64,000 nucleotides of DNA from Methanolacinia petrolearia DSM 11571 (GCF_000147875.1 NC_014507.1:1674001-1738000); one strand, 5' to 3'; positions 26,519 through 36,340 are shown, numbered from the stretch's first letter. Program-made: numbers and translations. Notes: a model not told the origin generated them from the sequence alone.

Positions 26519-27731
26519 ATCCGGTTAAATTTTCAGATCCATTGTTATGACCGGCTTTCGAGAGCGTATAAAGTCTGCACTCGCCGTCTCTTCTGCCCTT
26601 CGCTATGATCACATCCCCGGCGTTAAGAACCGTGTTCTTGCCGGGCCTGTATTTCCACCTGTCTCCGCTCTCTATCGCAAGTACGACCATTCCCGTTATC
26701 GTACCCAGGGAGGCTTCCTTAAGCGTCTTTCCTGCAAGAGACGAAGACTCGTCGATACTTACCTTTGAAATTATTTCATCGGACTCCCTGACGATCTTTT
26801 TGAAGACCGGGGGTATCTCTATATCCCTGAGAATAACATCGACTATAAGAGAGGCCGCATTGCTTATCCCCTCTGCAAAAGAGGACATGTAAAGCATTCC
26901 CCTGAGATATTCCACGTTTGAAATTCTTTTTGCGGCTTCGAGGATCCAGAGATCGAGCTTGTACCTCATATCGTCCATTCTTGAATCGAGGGATACGACC
27001 TCGTCTGCCACCTCGCGGTTGTTGAACATAAGCGAGGTATATGCAAGGCCGACGGCAAGTTCGCTGAGGTCTTTCATCTCGATTATGAGGGAGACCGCCC
27101 TGTCGAGATCGGATACTACCGCCCCGGCGGCCTCTTCTTCGCCGGATCTCGGGTCGTTGCCGGTGATCTCGTAAAAAGGCTTTATACCGACTTCGAGTCC
27201 CTTTGCAATGAGGATATCGCCGTCGAGGATTCTTGTCTCCCTGTCGGGATCGTACATCCACGAGACACCTCTCCTTATGGCAATCACCCTCATGCCGGTC
27301 GTACTCTGGAGTTTCTGTTCGCCGAGGGTCTTGCCGTCGATGGAACTGTTGTCCCTGACCTTTACCCGGAAAGTAACCTCCTCGGCTTCGGGGAGCGCCT
27401 GCTTCAGCCTCGAAGGGAACTTTACATCCTTTAAAATAATCTTGGCGATCTCGGAGGCGGAGTTGGAGATCTTCTCGGCCGCTTCTGCGACCTGGAGCAT
27501 CCCGCTCATCGATTCCGCCTCTTCGACTCTCCTTGCACCGAGAATGCTCTGGATTCTCGCCTGGTACACAAGCTGGTTCATACTCTCTTCGAGGCTGACT
27601 ACCTCTCTGGCAATCTCTTTATTTTCAAAAAGAATTGCAGAATATGCAAGATCAACCATAAGCTCCGCAATATCCTTCATCTCAATAAGAACATCTTTAA
27701 AACTTACAGGCTGATATTCAAGTTCAGTCAT
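26511..27731 (-). CDS. Tandem PhoU-TrkA_C regulatory protein
   Basis: 406 residues formed by an internal duplication, each half a PhoU-like helical domain followed by an RCK-C (TrkA_C) domain. Half one starts VSFKDVLIEMKDIAELMVDLAYSAILF and half two AVSLIIEMKDLSELAVGLAYTSLMF; the RCK-C parts contain SSIDGKTLGEQKLQSTTGMRVIAIRRG and SSLAGKTLKEASLGTITGMVVLAIESG. RCK-C domains bind small ligands and gate cation transport, so a regulatory subunit for the MgtE-like transporter encoded 55 bases upstream is a reasonable inference. No TM segments. Confidence 0.85.
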   Translation of the reverse strand: MTELEYQPVSFKDVLIEMKDIAELMVDLAYSAILFENKEIAREVVSLEESMNQLVYQARIQSILGARRVEEAESMSGMLQVAEAAEKISNSASEIAKIILKDVKFPSRLKQALPEAEEVTFRVKVRDNSSIDGKTLGEQKLQSTTGMRVIAIRRGVSWMYDPDRETRILDGDILIAKGLEVGIKPFYEITGNDPRSGEEEAAGAVVSDLDRAVSLIIEMKDLSELAVGLAYTSLMFNNREVADEVVSLDSRMDDMRYKLDLWILEAAKRISNVEYLRGMLYMSSFAEGISNAASLIVDVILRDIEIPPVFKKIVRESDEIISKVSIDESSSLAGKTLKEASLGTITGMVVLAIESGDRWKYRPGKNTVLNAGDVIIAKGRRDGECRLYTLSKAGHNNGSENLTGCE

Positions 27732-27786
27732 AACTTAATTAATCCTTAAATCGTGCGTCCAAAATATTTATCATTATATGTTCTTT

Positions 27787-29016
27787 CTACAAGAGTAAAT
27801 TAATGACGGTTACAAGCAGTGCGGCTCCCGTGAGGTCGATGAAACTTGTGATCACGGGTATGCCGAAATTATCGGGATCGAGACCGTACCTGAAGGACAT
27901 GCTCGCCGCAAAATAACCGATAAAGTTCACGAGGGTAATGACAAGCAGCCCGGTCGTTATGCATATTACCATCAGCAGCGAAAGCGGGGGCGAATCGAGA
28001 CCGAGCATCATCGATGCATAGTACACCGTCAGCACCAGTACGGGTATGAGGATAAACGAGTACAGGTAACTCTGCCCGAAATGCCCGAAGACCTCGCGGG
28101 TGGGAATCACTGACGGTGAAAGCTCTCCCATATGCATTCCTGTCGCAAGCCTGGAGCAGAGAATGCCCCCGATCGAACCGCATCCCCCCATGAAAGGCGG
28201 GATCAGCACCAAAAAGACCGCATAGGTTATCAGTGTCCCGATATCGGTTACATACGCGATTCCTGCCAGGACCCCGAGGAAGGACAGGGGGATCAAGAGA
28301 GGGACGATCTCTTTCAGTATCACGTACGAGGAGCCACGCAGTTTGCAGAGATAAAATATGAATGCTGCAACCGTAACTGCAATAACAGCCGTCAATACCA
28401 GGAAACGGATCTGCGGATCGATCCCGATTACCAAAACCGCCGTCATCACGAGGATCGGGATCGTAATGATATCTCCAGCGGTCGTTACCGTCGGGGATGC
28501 GATCATATCGAGGTCAATTCCTTTTTTATAAGATACAGCTGCGGTAACCAGTGCGATCAATATTACAAGAATCCCCGACAGGATCCCGGACAAAACAGAG
28601 ATCAGTATAAAGTCCGCAACTCCCATTCCCTTAATTCCAAGCAGGCCGGATATCGCCCATGCAAAGAAGCCCAGGACAAACGACAGTAGAACTGTTGCAA
28701 GGAAGGAAGCGCTCGTATTCGCCCCGAGGACGCTGTCCCTGTGAAAATCGATCTCGAATTCGCCGAGATGCATAGAGGATGAAAGCCTGGATGCCATCGC
28801 CCCGGAGATGCTTCCCCGCATATTTATCGAGGGCGGGACCAGGACCATTAAGCCCGGAATTAATGCAATCAGGTCACTTGCGGAACCTAAGTATATTCCG
28901 GCCGCACATGCCGCAAATGAGCTCAACAGGAGTGCGGTCAGACCGACAAGGAACAGTCTTCCCTGATGACCAATTACTGCCGGAAACAACATCATCACCT
29001 TCCACCATGTTATCAC
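27787..29016 (-). CDS. MgtE/SLC41-type divalent cation transporter
   Basis: 409 residues with about ten TM helices in two homologous MgtE membrane domains. The repeat is visible as VPPSINMRGSISGAMASRLSSSMHLGE and IPPFMGGCGSIGGILCSRLATGMHMGE. The cytosolic N and CBS domains of bacterial MgtE are absent, as in archaeal and SLC41-like forms; the downstream PhoU/TrkA-C protein may supply gating instead. Likely cargo is Mg2+ or a similar ion. The start is GTG within GTGA overlapping the RNase Z stop, indicating translational coupling. Confidence 0.88.
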   Translation of the reverse strand: MITWWKVMMLFPAVIGHQGRLFLVGLTALLLSSFAACAAGIYLGSASDLIALIPGLMVLVPPSINMRGSISGAMASRLSSSMHLGEFEIDFHRDSVLGANTSASFLATVLLSFVLGFFAWAISGLLGIKGMGVADFILISVLSGILSGILVILIALVTAAVSYKKGIDLDMIASPTVTTAGDIITIPILVMTAVLVIGIDPQIRFLVLTAVIAVTVAAFIFYLCKLRGSSYVILKEIVPLLIPLSFLGVLAGIAYVTDIGTLITYAVFLVLIPPFMGGCGSIGGILCSRLATGMHMGELSPSVIPTREVFGHFGQSYLYSFILIPVLVLTVYYASMMLGLDSPPLSLLMVICITTGLLVITLVNFIGYFAASMSFRYGLDPDNFGIPVITSFIDLTGAALLVTVINLLL

Positions 29017-29939
29017 TCATCCCGAAACGGCAGCTCCGTCATCGTAAGATCGTCAGGAGCAAAAATATTTCCCTCATAGTATTTTCCGGCATCCTCTATA
29101 TGGCTTGCCATGTGGACGTATCGCGAACTTATATGCACCAACGCGAGGCTTTTTGCCGATATTTCAGATGCAATCCTGCCGGCATCACCCGCAGTCGAAT
29201 GACATACCTCCATAGCCCGCTCCTGTTCCGAGTCGTCGAAGGTCGCGTCATGGATCAGGAGATCGCAGTCGCGTGCCCAGTCCATCCATTCTCCGGATTT
29301 CGGACGCGTATCGCCGGTATAGACGACCTTTCGCCCGGGACGCGGCTCGCCCATGACATCGGAGGGCAGGATCGTGATCGTCCGGCCGTCCTTCTCCACC
29401 TCGACAGGACTTCCCCTCTGGAGTCTCCCGAAGAGAGGCCCCGGACTGATCCCCAGCGATATCGCCTTCTCCCGGTCGAACCTTCCCGGCCGTTCGTCCT
29501 CGCACAGGATGTACCCGAGCGACGGCATGCCGTGATCTGTGGAGAACGCACGTATCGTATAGCCGCTGAACGGGACGAACGAGCCATGGTTAAGTTCGAC
29601 GGGGATCATCTCGAAACCGAGATTGTTCCTCGATATCGATATTACGGACCTGACGAACTCGGAGACCCATCTCGGGCCGTAGACATACAGGGGCTCCTTC
29701 CTGCCCATAAACGACATCGTCTGGACAAGACCCGGAAGGCCGAGATAATGATCCGCATGCCAGTGGGTGATGAATACCGCGTCGACGGTGAACCCGGTCT
29801 TCGCTCTCATCATCTGCTGCTGGGCTCCTTCCCCGCAGTCGAAGAGGAGCGTATCCGATCCTCTCCTGATCATAATACAGGCGGGATTTTTGTTGGGCGT
29901 GGGCAGTGCACCCGATGTCCCGAGGAAATACACCTGCAA
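29013..29939 (-). CDS. rnz: Ribonuclease Z
   Basis: tRNA 3' endonuclease that removes 3' trailers from pre-tRNAs. 308 residues, typical of the short form. The metal motif ITHWHADH (H59, H61, D63, H64) sits in the metallo-beta-lactamase fold. LGTSGALPTPNKNPA forms the N-terminus, VVYTGDTRP carries the second-metal aspartate, and VHISSRYVH the late histidine motif. First gene of the mgtE-phoU-recJ set on this strand; its stop overlaps the MgtE start. It lies 11 bases after the stop of the sugar isomerase-like gene. Confidence 0.95.
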   Translation of the reverse strand: MQVYFLGTSGALPTPNKNPACIMIRRGSDTLLFDCGEGAQQQMMRAKTGFTVDAVFITHWHADHYLGLPGLVQTMSFMGRKEPLYVYGPRWVSEFVRSVISISRNNLGFEMIPVELNHGSFVPFSGYTIRAFSTDHGMPSLGYILCEDERPGRFDREKAISLGISPGPLFGRLQRGSPVEVEKDGRTITILPSDVMGEPRPGRKVVYTGDTRPKSGEWMDWARDCDLLIHDATFDDSEQERAMEVCHSTAGDAGRIASEISAKSLALVHISSRYVHMASHIEDAGKYYEGNIFAPDDLTMTELPFRDE

Positions 29940-29950
29940 AGTCTCTCCGG

Positions 29951-30724
29951 CTATAGATCATACCCCCTGATAAATTTCAGGCTGACGGCGGCTTCATCTA
30001 TGCTTCTTCCTTCGACGACATAAATTCCCCGGTAGTTCCCGTTGAGTTTTGAAAAGACCATGTCCCAGTCGATATTGCCCCTGCCGAGAGGTGCGTGATC
30101 GTCGTGCACCCCGTTGTTGTCATGGAGATGAAGATGAGACGCCTCACCTATTCGTCCCAGGAAAGACCGGAGTTCCTTCGTAGTATTCGCATGCCCGATG
30201 TCCACGGTCGCAAACACATTTTCGATCCCGTCGATCATCCCGAAGAGTTCGTCGGGACACATGCAGAGAAAACCGGGAATTGCAGGCATGTTCTCAAGCC
30301 CTACCCTCACGCCGTAATCCTCAGCGAACTTTCCGATCTCTCCCAGGGCTTCCTTATGCAGCGACCATACCTTGTCCGGGACCAGCCTTGCCTCCGGGGA
30401 CATATAACCCGGATGAACTGTCACGAAGTCGGTTAATTCGGAGGCATGGCGTATGCATTCGCAGAGCTGCCTTATCGATTCCTTGTATATAGGATAGTTC
30501 AGGGATGCGAGGTTTAAGTCGGAGAACGGAGCATGAACGGTCGCCTTCAGTCCCGTAGTCTCAAGAGTCGCGACGATCGAATCGAATGATTCCTTGTTGT
30601 CGAGCCTGTAGTTTCCTTCGGCAGAGATCTCCCATCCGTCGTAGCCTGTCTCCTCTATCCCGTAGACCCATTCAATCGCAGACCAGACCTTTGCCGAGGA
30701 TGAGAAGTATATATCATGAGACAT
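29951..30724 (-). CDS. Sugar phosphate isomerase/epimerase-like TIM barrel
   Basis: 257 residues of the xylose-isomerase-like (AP endonuclease 2) superfamily. Visible features are GYDGWEISAEGNYRL, VHAPFSDLNLAS, VTVHPGYMSPE, VGLENMP, VDIGHANTT, HLHLHDNNGVHDDHAPLGRG and VVEGRS, giving the expected Glu/His/Asp metal ligands at strand ends. The substrate is unknown. Its start overlaps the end of the UPF0200 gene by 11 bases. Confidence 0.87.
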   Translation of the reverse strand: MSHDIYFSSSAKVWSAIEWVYGIEETGYDGWEISAEGNYRLDNKESFDSIVATLETTGLKATVHAPFSDLNLASLNYPIYKESIRQLCECIRHASELTDFVTVHPGYMSPEARLVPDKVWSLHKEALGEIGKFAEDYGVRVGLENMPAIPGFLCMCPDELFGMIDGIENVFATVDIGHANTTKELRSFLGRIGEASHLHLHDNNGVHDDHAPLGRGNIDWDMVFSKLNGNYRGIYVVEGRSIDEAAVSLKFIRGYDL

Positions 30725-31271
30725 CTTTTCGCATCTCCAGTTTTTTTATCAGGTCCCTTGCCTTTTCCCCGAACTCTTCCATCGTTCCCTCGTTTGTGAT
30801 GACGCAATCGGCCATATCCATGGCGTTGTCAAGACCCCAGCCGTTCTCGCGATCGTCACGGGCCGAGAGACCGTCCGCATCCAATATATCGTCGGACCGT
30901 CCCCTCTCCATCAGCCTTCCGAGCCGGGTCTCAAATGACGCCTCGACCGCTATGAGCCTGAAGTCCTTAAACTTCTCCGCAAAAGTATCGACCTCCGCAT
31001 CGCCCCTTATGCCGTCAACCAGGACGACCTTCGACTTCTGCTCTTCGATCAGGGGAATGCTCAGTTGGGCGAGTGCGTCCATCCCCATGCCCTGCCTCAG
31101 GCATTTCGACATCTCGCCCATATTCTTATCCGTCTGCTTCAGGCCGGCATTTTCAAGCTCTCTCCTGATGACATCCCCCATAACGACTATCGGGATTCCC
31201 ATCTCCCTGGCGATTGCCGAAAATTCGCCTTTCCCGCTGCCGGGATATCCTACTACGCCAATAACAAGCAT
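30714..31271 (-). CDS. UPF0200 family P-loop kinase-like protein
   Basis: P-loop protein related to dephospho-CoA and adenylate kinases. Walker A GYPGSGKGEFS lies near the N-terminus and VLVDGIRGDAEV fits Walker B; the C-terminal NEGTMEEF region is typical of the family. I choose ATG 31271 because AGGTG lies five bases upstream of it; the in-frame GTG at 31277 would add two residues and overlap that site. Substrate is unknown. It sits between the radical SAM and isomerase-like genes in a tight minus-strand run. Confidence 0.85.
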   Translation of the reverse strand: MLVIGVVGYPGSGKGEFSAIAREMGIPIVVMGDVIRRELENAGLKQTDKNMGEMSKCLRQGMGMDALAQLSIPLIEEQKSKVVLVDGIRGDAEVDTFAEKFKDFRLIAVEASFETRLGRLMERGRSDDILDADGLSARDDRENGWGLDNAMDMADCVITNEGTMEEFGEKARDLIKKLEMRKDVS

Positions 31272-31279
31272 TGTCACAC

Positions 31280-32038
31280 CTATTTTCTCCGTGCCTGGTT
31301 TATATCGGTAAGGACCATCGAACCGGCGATGGTTATCCGGTTCCGGTCGTAGATCACTTCGCCGTCCTCACGTGTTCTTATACGGACTTCTCTCTTTATC
31401 TTATCTGCAATCTTCTTCAGGTCCTCGAACTTCAGCGGGGGTATCGATCCCCATACTCCCTGCTGGAGAACGAGCTCGGCGCCGTTCGCCTCGCGGGCTA
31501 TGACATCGACGTCCTCCTCTCTTCCGGGGAATAATGTAACGACGACCTGGAACTCGGGCAGTGTTCCGTCCGCATACGCCTTTTTGCAGATCTCAAGAGA
31601 TCTCTTTATATTCGAAACGGTCTCGTCGCCCACCTTCAGCATCCTCGGGTAATGCTCCCACCTCGTCTTTATATCGAGGTGAACGAGATCGAGGAGTCCC
31701 TCGTCTATCATCTCTTTGAGAGTGTCGGGAAAGACGCCGTTCGTCTGGACGCCCACCGCGAGGTTCATCTTCCTGCATCTCCGGGCGAGCTCCATCAGCC
31801 CCTCTTTCTGCATCGTCGCCTCTCCGCCGGAGAAGATCACTCCCGATATGGCAAGACGCGACTGCCTGATCATATCCTCTATTTCATCTATTTCGCGGAG
31901 TTCTTCGCCCGTCTGGATCTCACGGTTATGGCAGTAGTAGCATCTTACCGGGCAGCCCCTGAAAAAAACGGTGCATACGGCTCTTCCACGCCAGTCGACC
32001 GTACTCAATGGAACAAAACCGCCAAAATTTATCTTCAA
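31280..32038 (-). CDS. Radical SAM protein, anaerobic ribonucleotide reductase activase-like
   Basis: Belongs to the NrdG2-like group that generates glycyl radicals in class III ribonucleotide reductase; that partner is not in the window. Motifs are INFGGFVPLSTVDW at the N-terminus, the radical SAM cluster motif GCPVRCYYCHN (CX3CX2C), then FSGGEATMQ and VQTNG. I start it at TTG 32038 (252 residues) because CGGAGG lies six to seven bases upstream and the protein then begins at the conserved KINFGGF; an upstream ATG at 32065 would add nine unsupported residues. Confidence 0.88.
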   Translation of the reverse strand: MKINFGGFVPLSTVDWRGRAVCTVFFRGCPVRCYYCHNREIQTGEELREIDEIEDMIRQSRLAISGVIFSGGEATMQKEGLMELARRCRKMNLAVGVQTNGVFPDTLKEMIDEGLLDLVHLDIKTRWEHYPRMLKVGDETVSNIKRSLEICKKAYADGTLPEFQVVVTLFPGREEDVDVIAREANGAELVLQQGVWGSIPPLKFEDLKKIADKIKREVRIRTREDGEVIYDRNRITIAGSMVLTDINQARRK

Positions 32039-32174
32039 AAAAAACCTCCGTGCTGACAGTATCATTTCTCTTCAGTTAACATCAAGGTTTCAATTGATTG
32101 CGGCGGGAAACGGGGAAAAAATCAGAGGCAAAGATAATAGAGTTAGAATATAACCATAATACAGGACAGGCACG

Positions 32175-32837
32175 ATGAAGCCCAGGTTGATAATATCCGT
32201 CTCGTCGGAACAGGATTATATAAATGCAAAAAAATATGCCCCGGACCTGATCGAGATACGGATAGATCTCCTGGGAGAAGGGGAGGACAATATCCTGGAA
32301 GAGTGCAGGGGGAACTGCGATATTCCCCTGATAGGGACGATACGATCGCTTGGTGAGGGCGGACTCTTCGATGGTTCCGCCGACGAGTGGTACGAGAGGA
32401 TCGAGCCCTGGATTCCTGTCTGCGATTACATCGATCTCGAAATGCCGTATTCGGGATTCTCGCGGGGAATCAGGGACTGCGGGAAGAAGGTGATCCCGTC
32501 CGTCCACCTGGATTACATGCCGGACGACGACGAGCTTACCTCTTTAGAGAGGAGCATGAGGAACTCGGGAGACATCCCGAAGATCATCGTCACGCCGGAG
32601 GATCACGGGGACGTGATCAGGCTCTCCGAATTTACGCTCAAATGTGCCAAACCGGTTATAACCGGGGTGATGGGGGCGGAGTTCAGGTGGGCACGGGCCT
32701 TATGCTGCCTCTTCGGTTCGTACGGGGTCTTCTGCCATGCGGGAAATCCGGCTTCACAGGGCCAGTACCATATAGACGAGATGAGAGAGATCCTCTCGCT
32801 TCTCGACGTTAGCGACAATACCGGGATACCGGAATAA
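32175..32837 (+). CDS. aroD: 3-dehydroquinate dehydratase, type I
   Basis: Shikimate pathway: 3-dehydroquinate to 3-dehydroshikimate through a Schiff base. 220 residues, usual for the type I enzyme. Visible are LIEIRIDLL, IGTIRSLGEGG, the catalytic His region IPSVHLDYMP, the Schiff-base lysine in GDIPKIIVTPE, and the C-terminal FCHAGNPASQGQ loop. Archaea with the aminodehydroquinate route use this type I AroD. It is divergent from the radical SAM gene; no other aro gene is adjacent. Confidence 0.9.
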   Translation: MKPRLIISVSSEQDYINAKKYAPDLIEIRIDLLGEGEDNILEECRGNCDIPLIGTIRSLGEGGLFDGSADEWYERIEPWIPVCDYIDLEMPYSGFSRGIRDCGKKVIPSVHLDYMPDDDELTSLERSMRNSGDIPKIIVTPEDHGDVIRLSEFTLKCAKPVITGVMGAEFRWARALCCLFGSYGVFCHAGNPASQGQYHIDEMREILSLLDVSDNTGIPE

Positions 32838-32936
32838 CACAGCCCGAATTCGCGGGGAGTTCCGGCAGGAAAACGGATTTAACCGTCACGAAAGACGAGA
32901 AGGCCGGAGTTTACCGGAACATGCCCCCAACATCAA

Positions 32937-32964
32937 TTTTATATACTAATGACACTTACTAATG
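32937..32964 (+). promoter_or_regulatory. cdc48 promoter: TATA box and ACTAATG direct repeat
   Basis: TTTTATATA at 32937-32945 is a good archaeal TATA box; transcription would begin near 32970. ACTAATG occurs at 32945-32951 and again at 32958-32964, 13 bases apart, inside the promoter; it could be a regulator site for this chaperone operon. CAGGAGG at 32977-32983 is the Shine-Dalgarno site. Confidence 0.55.
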
Positions 32965-32992
32965 GTAAACATACATCAGGAGGTTCACCATT

Positions 32993-35488
32993 ATGTCAGA
33001 TAATAATTCTTATGAAGTCACAATCCAGGAAGCGGCGCATGAAGATGCAGGCAGGGGAATCGCCAGGCTAAGCATCGATGTAATGCAGAAACTCGGCCTT
33101 AGAAGCGGTGATGTGATCCAGATCTCCGGGAAGGCCAAGGCAGCTGCTATAGTCTGGCCGGGATACAGCCAGGATACCGGAAAGGCAGTCATACGCATCG
33201 ACGGAAACACGAGATCCAACCTGCGGACGGGAATCGACGAAAGAGTCAGGATCTGCAGGGTCGACGCGAAATATGCAGATAAAATAACGATACAGCCGAC
33301 CCAGCAGATCACCCTGAGAGGCGGCGAGGAGTATATGGCAAGACTCCTGAACGGACGTCCGGTTATCGAAGGACAGATCTTCAGGGTAAATATCATGGGC
33401 AACGCCCTCAGTTTTGCAATATCGAAGGTGAAACCGTCGGGAGTTGCGATAGTCGGGCCCCAGACCTCGATCGAGATCAAAGAGACGCCTTACGTACCGG
33501 AAGAAGGGAAGAAGGATGTTCCCGACGTCCATTACGAGGATATCGGCGGTCTCGGAAGAGAGCTGGACCAGGTCCGCGAGATGATAGAGCTGCCCCTGAG
33601 ACACCCGGAACTGTTCAAGAAGATCGGTATCCAGCCGCCGAAGGGAGTTCTCCTGTACGGTCCGCCCGGAACGGGAAAGACCCTGATCGCAAAGGCGGTC
33701 GCAAACGAGGTCGACGCCAACTTCATTACGCTCTCCGGCCCGGAGATCATGAGCAAGTACTACGGCGAGAGTGAAGGCAAACTGAGGGAGGTCTTCGAGC
33801 AGGCAGAGGAGAACGCCCCGACGATTATATTCATCGACGAGATCGATTCGATCGCTCCCAAGAGGGAAGAGACGAAGGGCGAGGTGGAGCAGAGGATCGT
33901 CGCACAGCTGCTGGCACTGATGGACGGCCTGAAGGGACGCGGAGAGGTTATTGTAATCGCGGCCACGAACCTTCCCGACAATATCGACCCGGCCTTAAGG
34001 AGGGGCGGAAGGTTCGACCGCGAGATCGAGATCGGAATCCCGGACAGGAAGGGACGCCTCGAGATCTTCCAGGTACATACAAGAGGTGTGCCTCTCGACC
34101 TCGACGAGATCGTCATCACGACGGACGAGAGCGAAGAGCTGGGAAAGACTTTTACCGAACTCGGGGAAGAGGAAGGCAAGAAGTACGAGAACGAGATCAA
34201 GCGCAGGAAGTTCCTCGAGCCTTTCGCTGCAAGAACTCACGGGTTCGTGGGAGCGGACATCTCGCTCCTGGTCAAGGAAGCGGCGATGCATGCCCTGCGG
34301 AGGGAGCTGAAGAATATCAAGTCGCTCGACGATATCCCGCCGGAGATCATCGATAAGATCAAGGTAACGATCGACGACTTCGAGGAGGCCTTAAAGCACG
34401 TCGAACCGTCGGCGATGCGTGAGGTGCTCGTCGAGGTTCCGAATATCTCGTGGGAAGATATCGGGGGACTTGAGGATGTCAAGGAGGAGCTTATGGAGGC
34501 AGTCGAATGGCCGCTGAAGTACCCGGACATATTCACGAGGCTCAAGACATCTCCGCCGAGCGGAATCCTGCTCTTCGGACCGCCGGGAACGGGTAAGACC
34601 CTGCTGGCGAAGGCTGTGGCGAACAAGTCGGAGGTCAACTTCATCTCCGTGAAGGGACCGGAGCTCCTGTCCAAGTGGGTGGGAGAGTCGGAGAAGGGTA
34701 TCAGGAACATCTTCCGCCGTGCAAGACAGGCGGCTCCGTCGATTATCTTCTTCGACGAGATCGACGCCCTGCTCCCGAAGAGGGGATCGTTCGAGGGATC
34801 TTCGCACGTGACCGAGAGTGTCGTGAGCCAGATCCTGACCGAACTCGACGGTCTTGAGGAGCTGAAGAATGTCATCGTCCTCGGTGCGACGAACAGGCCG
34901 GACCTGCTCGACGATGCGCTGATGAGGCCGGGAAGGCTTGACCGTGCGATATATGTGCCCCCACCGGATGCGGAGGCGAGGAAGAAGATCTTCGAAGTGT
35001 ACCTGAAGGATTCGGAGTCGGTGATCTCGAAGGATATCGATCTCGACGAGCTTGTCAAAAAGACTGAAGGCTACGTGGGCGCCGATATCGAGATGCTGGT
35101 TCGCGAGGCGAAGCTTGCCTCAATGAGGGATTTCATCCTGAAAACGGCGGGTATGAGCGACGAGGACCGCGAGAGGGCGCTTTCGAACGTGATGGTCACG
35201 AAAGACCAGATCTTCGAAGCGATGAGAAAGGTTCGCGGAACTCTGGACAGGACGACTATCGAGGAGTACGATAAGAAGTCATGGCCGATTCTCTTCCACG
35301 GCGACGAGAGGGACGTCCTTGAAAAGGCGGCGACCCTGGTGAAGAGAGCTTCTTACGGCGTCCTGAGCGAAGAGATCGACAAAAAATCCGAAGAGCTGAA
35401 GAGAGAAACCTACAAACCGAAGAAGGATTTAAAGAAGGTTAAAGAATTATCAGAAGAGCTTGAAAAACTGATGAGCGAACAACAGTAA
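32993..35488 (+). CDS. CDC48/VCP-like AAA ATPase with two AAA domains
   Basis: Archaeal p97/VAT homologue, a hexameric unfoldase that feeds proteins to the proteasome or remodels complexes. 831 residues: N-domain (1-175), D1 with Walker A GPPGTGKT at 223-230 and Walker B IIFIDEID near 278-285, then D2 with GPPGTGKT and FFDEID followed by [15 protein letters not shown], and a Glu/Lys-rich helical tail. Unusually, the D1 lid has an insertion of about 40 charged residues between [11 protein letters not shown] and [12 protein letters not shown]. The Hsp20 gene follows after 17 bases, a proteostasis operon. Confidence 0.97.
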   Translation: MSDNNSYEVTIQEAAHEDAGRGIARLSIDVMQKLGLRSGDVIQISGKAKAAAIVWPGYSQDTGKAVIRIDGNTRSNLRTGIDERVRICRVDAKYADKITIQPTQQITLRGGEEYMARLLNGRPVIEGQIFRVNIMGNALSFAISKVKPSGVAIVGPQTSIEIKETPYVPEEGKKDVPDVHYEDIGGLGRELDQVREMIELPLRHPELFKKIGIQPPKGVLLYGPPGTGKTLIAKAVANEVDANFITLSGPEIMSKYYGESEGKLREVFEQAEENAPTIIFIDEIDSIAPKREETKGEVEQRIVAQLLALMDGLKGRGEVIVIAATNLPDNIDPALRRGGRFDREIEIGIPDRKGRLEIFQVHTRGVPLDLDEIVITTDESEELGKTFTELGEEEGKKYENEIKRRKFLEPFAARTHGFVGADISLLVKEAAMHALRRELKNIKSLDDIPPEIIDKIKVTIDDFEEALKHVEPSAMREVLVEVPNISWEDIGGLEDVKEELMEAVEWPLKYPDIFTRLKTSPPSGILLFGPPGTGKTLLAKAVANKSEVNFISVKGPELLSKWVGESEKGIRNIFRRARQAAPSIIFFDEIDALLPKRGSFEGSSHVTESVVSQILTELDGLEELKNVIVLGATNRPDLLDDALMRPGRLDRAIYVPPPDAEARKKIFEVYLKDSESVISKDIDLDELVKKTEGYVGADIEMLVREAKLASMRDFILKTAGMSDEDRERALSNVMVTKDQIFEAMRKVRGTLDRTTIEEYDKKSWPILFHGDERDVLEKAATLVKRASYGVLSEEIDKKSEELKRETYKPKKDLKKVKELSEELEKLMSEQQ

Positions 35489-35505
35489 ACGAGGAATAAT
35501 CTACA

Positions 35506-35940
35506 ATGAGTGAAGACGGCGACCAGGGCGACGAGCGGTTCAGGAGGATGATCATGGATATGATCTCCGAGGCGATGAAGACCGGAAAGTTTCCGGGCGA
35601 GGGAAACTTTTCGATAACGATTGCCGGAGGGAATCTTCCGATAGATATCATACCGCCGGCATCGATGAGTCCTGATGAAGACGATCCGAATGCAATACGG
35701 GATATCAAGCCTCATACCGAGGTCCACAAATTAGACGACCGGATAATTATCGCAGCCGATCTGCCGGGTGCGGGAGAGGAGAGTACTGCGATAGCAGTGG
35801 AGGATGACGATATCATCATCACTTCTCTTGCGGACAGGGTCAGGTATTCGGCAAGGATCAAAGTTCCCCCGATAAAAAAAGAGACGCTGAAATATTCTAT
35901 CAAAAACGGCCTGCTCGAAGTTTCGGCTTCGGAGCTTTAA
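35506..35940 (+). CDS. Hsp20/alpha-crystallin family small heat-shock protein
   Basis: 144 residues. The flexible N-terminal part (1-65, EGNFSITIAGGNLPIDIIPP) precedes the alpha-crystallin domain (about 68-144), with HKLDDRIIIAADLPGAGEE, DDDIIITS and the terminal VPPIKKETLKYSIKNGLLEVSAS, whose GLLEV is the family hallmark. A holdase chaperone co-transcribed with the CDC48 ATPase. The long C-terminal IXI tail of many sHSPs is lacking, as in GvpH-like archaeal members. Confidence 0.85.
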   Translation: MSEDGDQGDERFRRMIMDMISEAMKTGKFPGEGNFSITIAGGNLPIDIIPPASMSPDEDDPNAIRDIKPHTEVHKLDDRIIIAADLPGAGEESTAIAVEDDDIIITSLADRVRYSARIKVPPIKKETLKYSIKNGLLEVSASEL

Positions 35941-35951
35941 TTTTTTTTTTT
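35941..35951 (+). terminator. T-run terminator of the cdc48-hsp20 operon
   Basis: Eleven consecutive T residues immediately follow the Hsp20 stop codon, the usual archaeal termination signal. Confidence 0.7.
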
Positions 35952-35965
35952 GGATAATTATTTTA

Positions 35966-36045
35966 TGGGGGCGTAAGCCCCTTCGGTTAGTCTCAGGAAA
36001 AGAAGCAGGAGACGGAGCGCCCTCTCCGCGGAGATTTAACTGAAT
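35966..36045 (+). repeat. Family A copy A2, degenerate
   Basis: Starts GGGGGCGTAAGCCCCTTCGG as other copies do, then diverges (GGTTAGTCTCAGG) and keeps only fragments of the second half. Confidence 0.6.
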
Positions 36046-36069
36046 TAAAATCACATGTTATTTTAGAAA

Positions 36070-36319
36070 GGCATAAGCCCCTTCGGGGCAGCCCTCTGCT
36101 TAATTCGCTTCGCGAATTTGCGCAAAGATGATAACCCGTCCTGGGCGCTACCCGTTCGGGTAGCCCCGGCCGGGGGGAAAAAACTTACTGGGAACGTAAA
36201 ATAAGTTTTAGAAGGTGGTCCAAAAATTCACGGAGCCGGAGGGATGCCTGTCCATCCCGACGGTGACTATCGCCACGAGGGGGAGGGTTCAAGGGAGGGG
36301 GAAACCTCCCCCTCCCTGT
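36070..36319 (+). repeat. Family A copy A3
   Basis: Full copy: GGCATAAGCCCC-TTCG-GGGC, AATTCGC-TTC-GCGAATT, GCTACCC-GTTC-GGGTAGC inside the CCGG arms, spacer, GGGATGCCTGTCCATCCC, GGCGACTATCGCC and the terminal GGGAGGGGG/CCCCCTCCC hairpin. The inner stem closes with G-C here, against G-T in A1 and A-T in A7. Confidence 0.82.
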
Positions 36320-36340
36320 ATCTATTTCAAATTTTTTAAT

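Noticed and set aside
28779-30023. A 414-codon plus-strand frame opposite mgtE and rnz.
   Set aside because: Antisense to two well-supported genes, with no domain or start signal.
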